This document shows positions 1 through 8,028 of a stretch of 38,202 bases of DNA, in pieces. Location: the NCBI GenBank assembly GCA_002315595.1, contig DCHG01000028.1:26988-65189 (forward strand), given 5' to 3'. Within the stretch, counting starts at the first letter, position 1. Each line of letters starts with the position of its first letter. Under the pieces are notes generated by a model, which searched no databases, was not told the origin of the DNA, and saw only the letters and a list, made by a program, of their open reading frames with translations. This DNA comes from Clostridiales bacterium UBA1758 (GTDB lineage Bacteria > Bacillota > Clostridia > Oscillospirales > UBA1758). Position numbers and translations under genes: made by a program.

Positions 1-48
1 CTGTCGTGCTACCCTTACACAATTCGGCAATGTCAAACAACGTGTTAT

Positions 49-77
49 ATGATAACGCATCGACATGGAATTGTCAA
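49..77 (-). promoter_or_regulatory. Leftward sigma-A type promoter at window edge
   Basis: Read on the minus strand, TTGACA (72-77) is followed after exactly 17 nt by TATCAT (49-54). It lies just beyond the stop of the glucokinase gene and points out of the window, so it probably drives a leftward gene beyond base 1. No coding region can be assigned in bases 1-103. This is a sequence match only; no start site is known. Confidence 0.6.
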
Positions 78-103
78 GAGTTTTTCGCGAAAATTTTCGA
101 AAT

Positions 104-1054
104 TTATTTCTTGCTCACACCGAGAAGTGCGGCGCCGATAATTCCCGCGTCATTTCCGAGTTGTGCCGCAACGACCTTCGTTTGCGGGATTTCGAGGGAG
201 AACGCATGAGCCGTGAGATATTCACGCACGGGATCGAGCAGATAGTCGCCTTCACCGGATACGCCGCCACCGACGCAGATGACTTCGGGCGAAAGCATAT
301 TGACGATATTCAAAATGCCGTAGGCAAGATACATTCTGTACTTATCGACAACGGCAAGTCCCGCCTGATCCCCCGCCTTTGCAGCGGTAAATGCGGTACG
401 ACCGCTGACCTTGTCAAGCGATCCTCCGCAGAGTTCCCACATGGAACTGTTGCGATCCTTTTCCATTTCCTCTTTGGTGAAGTTGACAAGTGCGGTCGCG
501 GATGAATACGCTTCCCAGCAACCGTTGTTACCGCAGGAGCAGGCGCGTCCGTTGTGGACGATGCCCATATGTCCGATCTCACCGCCGGCACCGTTGAAGC
601 CGGAAATGATCTTGCCGTCGATAATGATGCCGCCGCCGACACCCGTACCGAGTGTGACGCAGACCGCGTCACGGCAACCCTTTGCCGCGCCCGCCATGAA
701 TTCGCCGTATGCCGCGGCATTGGCGTCGTTTTCGATAAAGAACGGGACATTCCAGTCCTTTTGGAAAAGTTCGCGTGCCTTGGTCATATGAAACGGCAGA
801 TTGTACGCCTGAACGACAACGCCGTTTTTGACGTCAATGGCACCGGGCGAGCCGACGCCAACGGCTTTGATATCCGCTTCGCTGACGCCGCCCTTTTCTG
901 CGACACTGCGGGCAAGTTTGACCATATCCGCAAAGATTTCTTCCGCACTGCGTTCGGCGTGCGTTTTGATCGAGTCCTTAACAAGGATCTTGCCCTCACC
1001 GTTGACAAGTCCCGCGGCAATATTCGTACCGCCGAGATCAATTCCGATATACAT
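104..1054 (-). CDS. glk: ROK family glucokinase
   Basis: This 316-residue protein probably phosphorylates glucose at C6 with ATP in the cytoplasm. The N-terminus has the phosphate-binding signature IGIDLGGTNI (residues 3-12). The centre has the ROK motif, with GGEIGH followed by the zinc-binding cysteine cluster CSCGNNGC. Length is normal for Gram-positive ROK glucokinases. The ATG at 1054 is preceded by a strong GGAGGG site. The gene follows hprK by 30 nt on the same strand, so the two are probably co-transcribed. That pairing suggests a link to carbon catabolite control, because HprK responds to glycolytic intermediates that glucokinase feeds. ROK members vary in substrate, so another hexose is possible. 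A second ROK kinase lies at 19934-20899. Confidence 0.88.
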   Translation of the reverse strand: MYIGIDLGGTNIAAGLVNGEGKILVKDSIKTHAERSAEEIFADMVKLARSVAEKGGVSEADIKAVGVGSPGAIDVKNGVVVQAYNLPFHMTKARELFQKDWNVPFFIENDANAAAYGEFMAGAAKGCRDAVCVTLGTGVGGGIIIDGKIISGFNGAGGEIGHMGIVHNGRACSCGNNGCWEAYSSATALVNFTKEEMEKDRNSSMWELCGGSLDKVSGRTAFTAAKAGDQAGLAVVDKYRMYLAYGILNIVNMLSPEVICVGGGVSGEGDYLLDPVREYLTAHAFSLEIPQTKVVAAQLGNDAGIIGAALLGVSKK

Positions 1055-1084
1055 ATTTTCCCTCCGATATATAATGAGTAGTGA

Positions 1085-2035
1085 TTAGATATCCAATTCT
1101 TCGTTTCCCGCCGAAACACTTTGGAACTGGGCGTCCATACGGTCGCTGAGTTCGCGTGCGGCGTTGAAGCCCATTTTCATATTTCTGTTATTCATGGCGG
1201 CGACTTCAAGGATCAGTGCAAGGTTTCGTCCCGCCTTGACCGGGACTTCGAGGCATGGGATTTTCAGTCCGAGAATTTCGGTAAAGTTTTCGTCGAGTCC
1301 GAGGCGTTCGTACATCTTGCCTTCCTGCCAGTGTTCAAGGTTGACAACAAGGTCGATCTTTTCGGACATTTTGACTGCGCCCATACCGAAAATTTTGCGA
1401 ACGTCGATGATACCGATACCGCGGATTTCAATAAAATGCCGCGTCAGTTCCGGCGCTGTACCGACAATGGTTTTATTGGAAACGCGTTTGAGTTCGACCG
1501 CGTCATCCGCGATCAAACGGTGACCGCGTTTTAACAGTTCGACCGCCGTTTCGCTTTTGCCGACGCCACTTTCACCGAGGATGAGAAGACCTTCACCGTA
1601 AACTTCCACAAGCACGCCGTGACGCGTGATACGCGGTGCAAGCGCGACCTTTAAATAGGAGATCAAGTCGCTCATAAAAGCCGAGGTCGCTTCCTCCGTG
1701 CCCAAAACAGTCGTGTCATACTTTTGTGCCATTTCAAAACATTCGGGCATCGGATCAAGCCCTCTTGAAATGATGAGGGCGGGAACTTTGTGGCTGAAAT
1801 ACTTTTCAAAATTCTCACGGCGTTCTTCCGTCGAGAACTGGCTGACATAGGTCTGTTCAACCTTACCGATGATCTGTAAACGGTCCTGGTCGAAATAATC
1901 GAAAAATCCCGCAAGTTGAAGCCCCGGACGGATAATGTCGTCCGTCGTGATTTTCACGGAATCGAAATCGGACGAACGATAGTGTACTTTCAGTCCGAAT
2001 TCCCTGACGATCTCCGATAAAAAGACGCTATACAT
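1085..2035 (-). CDS. hprK: HPr kinase/phosphorylase
   Basis: This bifunctional enzyme phosphorylates HPr (or Crh) on serine 46 with ATP or pyrophosphate and also removes the phosphate. It is the sensor of carbon catabolite repression in Firmicutes. The 316-residue length matches the family. The C-terminal kinase domain has a Walker A loop GESGVGKS (about residues 154-161), followed by an Asp-Asp pair near 177-178. The HprK signature GIGIIDVRKIFG lies near 206-217. The N-terminal 130 residues are the less conserved regulatory domain. GGGAGG precedes the ATG by about 8 nt. No HPr, enzyme I or CcpA gene is in the window, so the partners must be elsewhere. Confidence 0.95.
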   Translation of the reverse strand: MYSVFLSEIVREFGLKVHYRSSDFDSVKITTDDIIRPGLQLAGFFDYFDQDRLQIIGKVEQTYVSQFSTEERRENFEKYFSHKVPALIISRGLDPMPECFEMAQKYDTTVLGTEEATSAFMSDLISYLKVALAPRITRHGVLVEVYGEGLLILGESGVGKSETAVELLKRGHRLIADDAVELKRVSNKTIVGTAPELTRHFIEIRGIGIIDVRKIFGMGAVKMSEKIDLVVNLEHWQEGKMYERLGLDENFTEILGLKIPCLEVPVKAGRNLALILEVAAMNNRNMKMGFNAARELSDRMDAQFQSVSAGNEELDI

Positions 2036-2093
2036 GAGTTTTCCTCCCGATCAAGTCCGAAAACAATCGGACAGTCTGATCCACAACGCGTCT

Positions 2094-2122
2094 ATTATAT
2101 AGTATTTTGATCCGTCATGCAA
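2094..2122 (-). promoter_or_regulatory. Promoter of hprK-glk
   Basis: On the minus strand TTGCAT (2117-2122) and TATAAT (2094-2099) are separated by 17 nt. This is a near-consensus sigma-A promoter about 60 nt upstream of the hprK start. It is divergent from the yceD promoter in the same 228-nt intergenic region. Confidence 0.7.
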
Positions 2123-2205
2123 TTCTTTTCTTTGTTTTTTTTCGTAAAAAAACAAATTGATTAAGTATTTGACGCGATAAGCGAAGATTTTCGGCAATAA
2201 TTTTA

Positions 2206-2234
2206 TTGACAAATTGCTTCGGGACAAGTATAAT
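2206..2234 (+). promoter_or_regulatory. Promoter of yceD-rpmF
   Basis: TTGACA (2206-2211) and TATAAT (2229-2234) are separated by 17 nt, a perfect sigma-A consensus. The spacing to the yceD ATG leaves a leader of only about 25 nt. Such strength fits a ribosomal-protein operon. Confidence 0.85.
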
Positions 2235-2263
2235 ACAGAGCGAGGCTGTATTCGAGGTGTTCT

Positions 2264-2755
2264 ATGAAAATAAACATTGCGCAGTTTCTGAACGGAAACG
2301 AAAAGGTCATACCATTCGATTATAACCTTGATTTTTCGGATGTTGACATTTCTTTTCAGCACCCGTTTACCGAACCGGTCAAAGTGAACGGTCAACTCAT
2401 CAACCGTGCGGGTTACGCCTATTTACAGGCGAAACTTACGGGCGACGGTCATTTCACCTGCGATCGTTGCGGGGAATGTTACGACTCCCCCGTGGATCTC
2501 GACATCGACACCGCTCTCGCCTACGACCTTGAAGATCACGATTCCGAATCCATCTTCGAACTCGACAGCGAGATCGCTGATCTCGACGAGATCTTTTACG
2601 AGTTGCTCATTCTCTCGTTCGGATCAAAGTTCCTCTGCCGCGAGGACTGCAAGGGCATCTGTCCCGTATGCGGCGTGAATTTGAATATTACCCAATGTGA
2701 TTGTGCTAAAAGTGAAGTAAACCCGAGGCTTGCCGCCTTGGACACGCTTTTATGA
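2264..2755 (+). CDS. DUF177 / YceD family protein
   Basis: This 163-residue protein belongs to the DUF177 (YceD/YlbN) family, which is almost universally encoded immediately upstream of rpmF. In bacteria and plastids members have been linked to 23S rRNA accumulation. The sequence shows an N-terminal beta-rich half, a first cysteine group CDRCGEC (C66, C69, C72), an acidic middle, and a C-terminal group of five cysteines (CREDC, CPVC and a final CDC). Together these could bind zinc. The ATG at 2264 lies 8 nt after GAGGTG. The gene is followed after 33 nt by rpmF, with which it shares the perfect promoter at 2206-2234. Confidence 0.88.
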   Translation: MKINIAQFLNGNEKVIPFDYNLDFSDVDISFQHPFTEPVKVNGQLINRAGYAYLQAKLTGDGHFTCDRCGECYDSPVDLDIDTALAYDLEDHDSESIFELDSEIADLDEIFYELLILSFGSKFLCREDCKGICPVCGVNLNITQCDCAKSEVNPRLAALDTLL

Positions 2756-2788
2756 TAAATTAGGGTAACGAATAAGGAGGTGTCACCA

Positions 2789-2980
2789 ATGGCGGTACCG
2801 AAAGGTAAAACATCCAAAGCAAGAAGAGACACGAGGCGCAATTCCCACTGGAAGCTCTCCGTGCCCGGCATAGTTGCCTGCCCGAATTGCGGCGCTATGC
2901 ATCTTTCCCACAGAGCCTGCAAGAAGTGCGGTTATTATAACGGCCGCGCTGTCATCAAGGTCGGCGAGGAAAACAAGTAA
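2789..2980 (+). CDS. rpmF: 50S ribosomal protein L32
   Basis: This is the 63-residue L32 protein of the large ribosomal subunit. It begins MAVPKGKTSKARRDTRR and carries a zinc ribbon with CPNC and CKKC pairs, so it is the zinc-binding form. The ATG at 2789 was chosen over an in-frame GTG at 2780. AAGGAGG lies the right distance upstream of the ATG, and MAVPK is the invariant family start. It is co-transcribed with the DUF177 gene. Two stem-loops follow the stop codon. Confidence 0.97.
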   Translation: MAVPKGKTSKARRDTRRNSHWKLSVPGIVACPNCGAMHLSHRACKKCGYYNGRAVIKVGEENK

Positions 2981-2997
2981 GTTCTTTACCTGCAATT

Positions 2998-3060
2998 TAC
3001 GGTTGAGCGCTCAACCGTAGTCATACCGAACGGCAAGGCGTGAGCCTTGCCGTTCGGTAT
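2998..3060. other. Two adjacent stem-loops after rpmF
   Basis: Bases 2998-3019 form a perfect 22-nt palindrome built on CGGTTGAGCGCTCAACCG. Bases 3023-3060 form a perfect 17-bp hairpin closed by a GTGA (GNRA-type) loop. Neither is followed by a T tract, so they are not classical intrinsic terminators. They lie between rpmF and the DUF512 gene and could stabilise or punctuate the mRNA. A dispersed repeat is also possible. Confidence 0.75.
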
Positions 3061-3092
3061 ATTCGGACAAATTTCAAGATCGGAGGAAACGC

Positions 3093-4442
3093 ATGGGTTC
3101 CGTAAAAATTCAATCCGTATCACCTCACTCCCCCGCCGAACGCGCCGGGATATTGCCCGGAGAAATTTTGGTTTCCGTTTCCGGCAAACCCATCCGCGAT
3201 GTCTTCGATTATAAATTTTTCACTTACGATCCCACGCTCACCGTGGAAATCAAAGACGAAAACGGCGTCGAGCGCAGTGTCAAAATCAAAAAAGATGAAG
3301 GCGAAGACCTCGGTCTTGACTTTTCCGATTATCTGATGGACAAACCGCAACACTGTGCAAATAAATGCCTTTTCTGCTTTATCGACCAGTTGCCGAAAGG
3401 AATGCGGGACACGCTCTATTTCAAAGACGACGACCACCGAATGAGCCTGCTACTCGGCAATTACATCACCCTGACTAATTTATCGGAAGCGGATATTTCG
3501 CGCATTATCGAAATGCACATCAGCCCGATCAATATCTCCGTTCAAGCGACCGATCCCGAAATTCGCAAAAAAATGCTCGGCAGCCCCCGTGCAGGCGAGT
3601 GTATGAACATTATGAAACGCTTTGCGGATGCGGGAATTTCCATGGGATGTCAACTCGTCATCTGCCCCGGTATCAACGACGGCGACGTATTGCACAATTC
3701 CCTCGCCGACCTGACGGCACTCTACCCCGCCGTGTCAAGCATTTCGGTCGTTCCCGTGGGACTGACCTGTCACCGTGAAGGGCTTTATCCGCTGAAACCA
3801 TTCACAAAAGAGGACGCACGCGCCACTTTATCCCTCGCCGACGGTTTCGGGAAACTCTGCTATGAAAAATACGGATCGCGCATCGTTTTCTGTGCGGATG
3901 AATTGTATTTGAAAGCCGAACTCCCCATTCCCGACGCAGAACATTACGAGGATTTTGCCCAACTTGACAACGGCGTCGGGATGTGGGCACTTCTCAAACA
4001 GGAAGCCGAAGACTACCTCAATCGCAACAAACACCTCATCGGTGAAGATTTTACGCTTGCCACGGGCACTGCCGCAGGATCGCTTATGCCCGAATTACTT
4101 GACGAGATCGCAAAAAAATGCGATAATAAGTACGAATATAATGTGTGTGCGGTCGAAAACCGCTTCTTTGGCTCCACGGTCACGGTCGCGGGACTGGTCA
4201 CCGGCGGCGATCTGCTGAACGCACTGAAAAATCACCCGATTAAGGGACGCGTGCTGATCCCCGCCGTCATGCTTCGCCGTGGCGAAGATGTGTTTTTGGA
4301 CGATATGACGCTCGACGAATTCCGTCGGGAAATCGGCGTGCCCGTGATCACCGTGCCGAATGACGGAGCAAAACTCGTGAGCGTCATCGCACATAAGCCT
4401 GCGACGATGAAAGTCGTCATTTCCAAGAAAGGAAGAAAATAA
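3093..4442 (+). CDS. DUF512 radical-SAM-like protein with PDZ domain
   Basis: This 449-residue protein belongs to a Clostridia family of unknown function, conserved next to der. An N-terminal PDZ-like domain (residues 1-65, with the loop GILPGEILVSV) precedes a cysteine motif C88-x3-C92-x2-C95. That motif matches the radical-SAM iron-sulfur signature spacing. It is followed by the family hallmark FIDQLPKGMR. The C-terminal half is the DUF512 domain. The substrate is unknown. The ATG at 3093 follows GGAGG by 7 nt. Its stop overlaps the der start (TAATG), indicating translational coupling, so a role near ribosome assembly or membrane biogenesis is plausible but unproven. Confidence 0.9.
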   Translation: MGSVKIQSVSPHSPAERAGILPGEILVSVSGKPIRDVFDYKFFTYDPTLTVEIKDENGVERSVKIKKDEGEDLGLDFSDYLMDKPQHCANKCLFCFIDQLPKGMRDTLYFKDDDHRMSLLLGNYITLTNLSEADISRIIEMHISPINISVQATDPEIRKKMLGSPRAGECMNIMKRFADAGISMGCQLVICPGINDGDVLHNSLADLTALYPAVSSISVVPVGLTCHREGLYPLKPFTKEDARATLSLADGFGKLCYEKYGSRIVFCADELYLKAELPIPDAEHYEDFAQLDNGVGMWALLKQEAEDYLNRNKHLIGEDFTLATGTAAGSLMPELLDEIAKKCDNKYEYNVCAVENRFFGSTVTVAGLVTGGDLLNALKNHPIKGRVLIPAVMLRRGEDVFLDDMTLDEFRREIGVPVITVPNDGAKLVSVIAHKPATMKVVISKKGRK

Positions 4443-5761
4443 TGTCACTTCCCGTAGTTGCCATTGTCGGACGCCCGAATGTGGGCAAGTCCACTCTTTT
4501 TAATAAAATCCTCGGAAAGCGTACCGCCATTGTCGAGGATACCCCCGGCGTCACCCGTGACCGCATTTACGGCGAAACCTCATGGAACGGTCGTGAATTC
4601 ATCCTTATCGACACGGGCGGAATTGAACCGAATACGGACGATGAAATGCTTCGCTTTATGCGTTCACAGGCGGAAACCGCGATCATGAGTGCGGACGTCA
4701 TCCTGCTCGTCACCGACCTGAAAGTCGGTGTGACCGCGGCGGATGCGGATGTTGCGACGATGCTTCTCAAATCGAAAAAGCAGGTCCTTCTCGTCGTCAA
4801 CAAAGCCGACTCCACCGGCGAACTCCCGCCGGAATTTTACGATTTCTACAATCTCGGTCTTGGTGAACCGTTCGCGGTTTCAAGCGTTCACGGTACCGGC
4901 ACGGGAGAAATTTTGGATGAATGTGTCAAACGCTTTCCCGCGGAAGTCGAAGAAGACGAGCACGACTCCGACATCAAAGTTGCCGTCATCGGCAAGCCGA
5001 ACGCCGGAAAATCGTCGCTTGTCAACTATATTCTCGGCGAACAGCGCGTCATCGTTTCCAATATTCCCGGCACGACGCGTGACAGTATTGACGCGTATTT
5101 CGAAAACGAATACGGCAAGTTTACCTTTATCGACACCGCCGGTCTTCGCAAAAAGGCAAAGGTCGTCGACAATATCGAAAAATACTCGACCATGCGTACC
5201 TCGACCGCCATTGATCGCAGTGACGTCTGCCTGATTATGATCGACGCACAGGACGGCGTGACCGAGCAGGATACCAAGGTCGCCGGGCTTGCCCATGAAG
5301 CCGGAAAGGCTTGCATCATCCTTGTCAACAAATGGGATCTCGTCGACAAGACCGACAAAACCATGGACAAAATGCGCAAAGACATTCAGATTGCGCTTTC
5401 CTATATGACCTATGCCCCGATCCTTTTCATTTCCGCAAAGACCGGTCAACGCGTCGATAAGATCTTTGAACTGATCAAATTCGTTTACGACCAGAGTTGT
5501 ATGCGCATAACCACGGGCGCACTCAACACCGTTCTTGCCGACGCCACCGCCCGCGTTCAGCCCCCGACGGATAAGGGCAAGCGTTTGAAAGTCTTCTACA
5601 TCACGCAAAGCGGCATCAAACCGCCCACGTTCGTCATGTTCTGCAACGACGCATCGTTGTTCCATTTTTCCTATCAGCGTTACCTTGAAAACAAGATCCG
5701 TGAAGTCTACGGACTGGAAGGCACGCCCGTTCGCATCATCGTCAAGCAACGCGGTGAGTAA
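4442..5761 (+). CDS. der: Ribosome-associated GTPase Der (EngA)
   Basis: This essential tandem GTPase acts in 50S subunit maturation. The 439-residue length is typical. Two G domains are visible. The first has GRPNVGKST near residues 10-18 and an NKAD specificity motif. The second has GKPNAGKSS near 182-190, DTAGLRKKA in switch II, and NKWD. A C-terminal KH-like domain ends in the expected basic tail. The start overlaps the upstream DUF512 stop by 1 nt and the plsY start follows its stop by 1 nt, so the three genes form one tight operon. Confidence 0.97.
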   Translation: MSLPVVAIVGRPNVGKSTLFNKILGKRTAIVEDTPGVTRDRIYGETSWNGREFILIDTGGIEPNTDDEMLRFMRSQAETAIMSADVILLVTDLKVGVTAADADVATMLLKSKKQVLLVVNKADSTGELPPEFYDFYNLGLGEPFAVSSVHGTGTGEILDECVKRFPAEVEEDEHDSDIKVAVIGKPNAGKSSLVNYILGEQRVIVSNIPGTTRDSIDAYFENEYGKFTFIDTAGLRKKAKVVDNIEKYSTMRTSTAIDRSDVCLIMIDAQDGVTEQDTKVAGLAHEAGKACIILVNKWDLVDKTDKTMDKMRKDIQIALSYMTYAPILFISAKTGQRVDKIFELIKFVYDQSCMRITTGALNTVLADATARVQPPTDKGKRLKVFYITQSGIKPPTFVMFCNDASLFHFSYQRYLENKIREVYGLEGTPVRIIVKQRGE

Positions 5762-5762
5762 A

Positions 5763-6401
5763 ATGCCCGTATTTTTTCGTTATCTCGTCGTTACTCTGTT
5801 AAGTTATCTGCTCGGCAGTATCAATTTTTCGGTCATTGTTTCCCGCCTGACCTTGCACAAAGACATCCGTGACTTCGGAAGCGGCAACGCGGGCTTTACC
5901 AATTCCTACCGTGTTATGGGACCGAAAAAAGGGATCGCGGTCTTTGTTCTCGACCTTGCAAAAGGCGTCGCCGCAATCGCCCTCTCGTGCGTGATATTTC
6001 ACGAATTCACGGTACTCGGAGGGCTGAACAAACTGGTTTCGGGCGCGTTCGTCATTTTGGGACATATCTACCCCGTTTGGTTCGGATTTCGCGGTGGCAA
6101 AGGCGTGATGACCTGCTTTGCGATGGTGCTTTATTTCGACTATCGCATTTGTTCGATCCTGCTTGCGGTCTTTTTGATCGTGTTCGTTGTGACGAGATTT
6201 GTTTCGCTCGGCTCCATGATCTCCGTTTCCCTATTCCCCGTGATGACGCTTCTGTTCTATCGCGGTGGCGAAAATTCGTTGGCATACTTCGTCATCGGCG
6301 TCTGTCTTGCGGCACTGATTGTATTTCTGCACCGCGAAAACATCAAACGGCTGATCGCCGGAAACGAAAACCGTTTCCGCTTTCATGTAAAAAACATATA
6401 A
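5763..6401 (+). CDS. plsY: Acyl-phosphate:glycerol-3-phosphate acyltransferase PlsY
   Basis: This integral membrane enzyme makes lysophosphatidic acid from acyl phosphate and glycerol-3-phosphate, the first step of phospholipid synthesis. The 212 residues contain about five hydrophobic helices. The two family motifs are present: GSGNAGFTNSYR near residue 40, and GFRGGKGV in the next cytoplasmic loop. The ATG at 5763 begins MPVFFRYLVV. An upstream in-frame extension to 5685 would overlap der by 77 nt and is rejected. The der end supplies the ribosome site (CGGTGAG), consistent with translational coupling. Confidence 0.95.
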   Translation: MPVFFRYLVVTLLSYLLGSINFSVIVSRLTLHKDIRDFGSGNAGFTNSYRVMGPKKGIAVFVLDLAKGVAAIALSCVIFHEFTVLGGLNKLVSGAFVILGHIYPVWFGFRGGKGVMTCFAMVLYFDYRICSILLAVFLIVFVVTRFVSLGSMISVSLFPVMTLLFYRGGENSLAYFVIGVCLAALIVFLHRENIKRLIAGNENRFRFHVKNI

Positions 6402-6434
6402 AAAAATGCTTCGTGATCACACGAAGCGTTTTTT
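6401..6434. terminator. Terminator after plsY
   Basis: GCTTCGTG and CACGAAGC form an 8-bp stem around ATCA, flanked by A6 on the left and T6 on the right. It can terminate plus-strand transcription from plsY and, less needed, minus-strand transcription. It overlaps the last base of the plsY stop codon. Confidence 0.85.
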
Positions 6435-6452
6435 AATCCCGAAAAAGGAATG

Positions 6453-6478
6453 AAAAAAGGCTCCCGATCGGGAGCCTT
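6453..6478 (-). terminator. Terminator of rpmB
   Basis: GGCTCCC-GATC-GGGAGCC forms a GC-rich hairpin. On the minus strand it is followed by TTTTTT, the right orientation to terminate rpmB. It lies back to back with the plsY terminator between two convergent genes. Confidence 0.88.
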
Positions 6479-6494
6479 CCAGACAATTCAATTG

Positions 6495-6683
6495 TCAGAT
6501 TGCGCGAGTCACCTTGCCGGAACGGAGGCACCTCGTACAAACATAAACATGACACGGGGAACCGTTCACGATCGCCTTAACTCTCTTGACGTTGGGCTTC
6601 CACTCTCTGTTCGTGCGTCTATGAGAATGCGAGAGCTTAATTCCAAAAGCGACGCCCTTGTCACAAAATTCACACTTTGCCAT
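6495..6683 (-). CDS. rpmB: 50S ribosomal protein L28
   Basis: This 62-residue large-subunit protein begins MAKCEFCDKG. It has two CxxC pairs (CEFC near the N-terminus and CTRC near residues 49-52), so it is the zinc-binding form. The internal HSHRRTNREWKPN is characteristic of L28. The ATG at 6683 follows GAGGAGG by 8 nt. Longer upstream in-frame extension is not supported. The gene is monocistronic, with its own promoter (6753-6781) and terminator (6453-6478). Confidence 0.96.
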   Translation of the reverse strand: MAKCEFCDKGVAFGIKLSHSHRRTNREWKPNVKRVKAIVNGSPCHVYVCTRCLRSGKVTRAI

Positions 6684-6752
6684 TTCTAGCACCTCCTCGC
6701 TAATCTGCCGTGACAGCATACAAAGATAGCGTGTTTTCACACGACAGTAAAT

Positions 6753-6781
6753 ATAATAGCAGATTATTTCGAAAAATGCAA
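6753..6781 (-). promoter_or_regulatory. Promoter of rpmB with structured leader
   Basis: On the minus strand TTGCAT (6776-6781) and TATTAT (6753-6758) are separated by 17 nt. The leader of about 65 nt contains a small hairpin, CGTGT-GAAA-ACACG, before the Shine-Dalgarno site. I do not recognise a named ribosomal-protein leader. Confidence 0.7.
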
Positions 6782-6788
6782 GGATTAT

Positions 6789-6817
6789 TTGTGATTTTTT
6801 TTTGAATATGTTATAAT
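6789..6817 (+). promoter_or_regulatory. Promoter of the RluA-family gene
   Basis: TTGTGA (6789-6794) and TATAAT (6812-6817) are 17 nt apart, and the -10 element is preceded by an extended TGT. It sits 39 nt upstream of the start at 6856. Confidence 0.6.
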
Positions 6818-6855
6818 AACTTAAAATTTCTCTCAATCCGCCATTGGAGGGACAT

Positions 6856-7830
6856 ATGAAAGAGTTGATTATAGGTGAAAATGACAAGGGACAGCGACTT
6901 GACCGCTTCCTCGGAAAAGCCGTTCCCGCACTTCCGAGTTCACTGATGCACAAATACGTGCGCTTAAAGCGCATCAAAGTCAACGGCGCAAGAGCCGCCG
7001 AAAACCTGCATCTTGAACTCGGCGACGTTGTCACCTTATACATAAACGACGAATTTTTTACGCCCGCAAAAAAGGAAACGAAGGATTCGTTCAAAACCGC
7101 CGGACGCGAACTTGACATCGTCTACGAAGACGATAACATTATGCTTATCAACAAACCTGCGGGACTGCTCTGTCATTCGGGCGAAGGCTATGAACGCGAC
7201 ACGCTGATTTTCCGAATTCAAGGCTATCTTTACCACAAAGGTGTCTGGGATCCCGAAAAGGAAAACGCATTCGCTCCCGCGCTCTGCAACCGTATCGACC
7301 GCAACACATCGGGCATCGTTATCGCCGCAAAGACCGCCGAGGCTTTGGCGATCATGAATGAAAAGATCAAAACGCGTGAGATCGACAAACGCTATCTCTG
7401 TATTGTCCATGGTCGTCCCAACCCCGTTTCGGCGAAATTGGAGGGCTATATTTTTAAAGACGAGTCAAAGGCGCAGGTCTTCGTCCGACGCACCCCGACG
7501 CCGGGTGCAAAACGCGCCGTAACGGTTTATAAGGTGCTTGCGACGGAAAACGACCTGAGTCTTGTCGAATGTGAACTTGTCACGGGCAGAACACATCAGA
7601 TCCGTGCGCAGATGGCAAATGCCGGCTATCCGCTTCTCGGCGACGGAAAGTACGGTCGCAACCGGCTCAACACCGAATACGGCGAAACAAAGCAGGCTCT
7701 TTGCTCGTATCGGCTCCGATTTGACTTCAAATCCCCCGCCGGCAGTCTCGACTATTTGAACGGACGGAGTTTCCAAGTGAAGAATATTGCGTTCGTCGAC
7801 AAATATTTTCCGAAATTCAGAAAAAAATAA
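6856..7830 (+). CDS. RluA family pseudouridine synthase
   Basis: This 324-residue enzyme isomerises uridine to pseudouridine in rRNA or tRNA. An S4-like RNA-binding domain (about residues 10-65) precedes the catalytic domain. The RluA motif RIDRNTSG (146-153) supplies the catalytic Asp148, and INKPAG (98-103) and GRTHQIR are also family motifs. The ATG at 6856 follows GGAGG; an in-frame TTG at 6844 is less likely. The target position cannot be read from sequence. The gene stands alone between the rpmB and potA promoters. Confidence 0.9.
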   Translation: MKELIIGENDKGQRLDRFLGKAVPALPSSLMHKYVRLKRIKVNGARAAENLHLELGDVVTLYINDEFFTPAKKETKDSFKTAGRELDIVYEDDNIMLINKPAGLLCHSGEGYERDTLIFRIQGYLYHKGVWDPEKENAFAPALCNRIDRNTSGIVIAAKTAEALAIMNEKIKTREIDKRYLCIVHGRPNPVSAKLEGYIFKDESKAQVFVRRTPTPGAKRAVTVYKVLATENDLSLVECELVTGRTHQIRAQMANAGYPLLGDGKYGRNRLNTEYGETKQALCSYRLRFDFKSPAGSLDYLNGRSFQVKNIAFVDKYFPKFRKK

Positions 7831-7872
7831 AACGGAGAATTCAAGAGAATTCGGAAGTATTTTTGAGCATTT

Positions 7873-7917
7873 CGGAGAACTTTCGAAAACCGATAAAGTT
7901 CCGCGATGTTTTTTTGC
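7873..7917 (+). terminator. Possible terminator after the RluA-family gene
   Basis: CGGAGAACTTT (7873-7883) and AAAGTTCCG (7895-7903) can form an imperfect stem with a 2-nt bulge. A run of seven T follows. The pairing is weaker than other terminators here. Confidence 0.4.
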
Positions 7918-7925
7918 ATTTTTTG

Positions 7926-7954
7926 TTGACAAAACGTGAAAAAATGCGTATTAT
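7926..7954 (+). promoter_or_regulatory. Promoter of potABCD
   Basis: TTGACA (7926-7931) and TATTAT (7949-7954) are separated by exactly 17 nt. The leader of about 65 nt contains a small hairpin GACTG-AAAATG-CAGTC followed by TTTT (near 7968-7987), which could be a weak pause or attenuation site. Confidence 0.8.
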
Positions 7955-8028
7955 ATACAATTGTATTGACTGAAAATGCAGTCTTTTAATTAACCGGGCA
8001 ACCGGGTAAAGAAAACGGGGGATGATAA

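Noticed and set aside
6..209. Small plus-strand open frame at the left edge
   Set aside because: It overlaps the end of the glucokinase gene and the leftward promoter, has no ribosome site and no recognisable sequence.
4880..5749. Minus-strand open frame of 289 codons inside der
   Set aside because: Der is certain on the plus strand with both GTPase domains; the antisense translation has no domain and no start signals.
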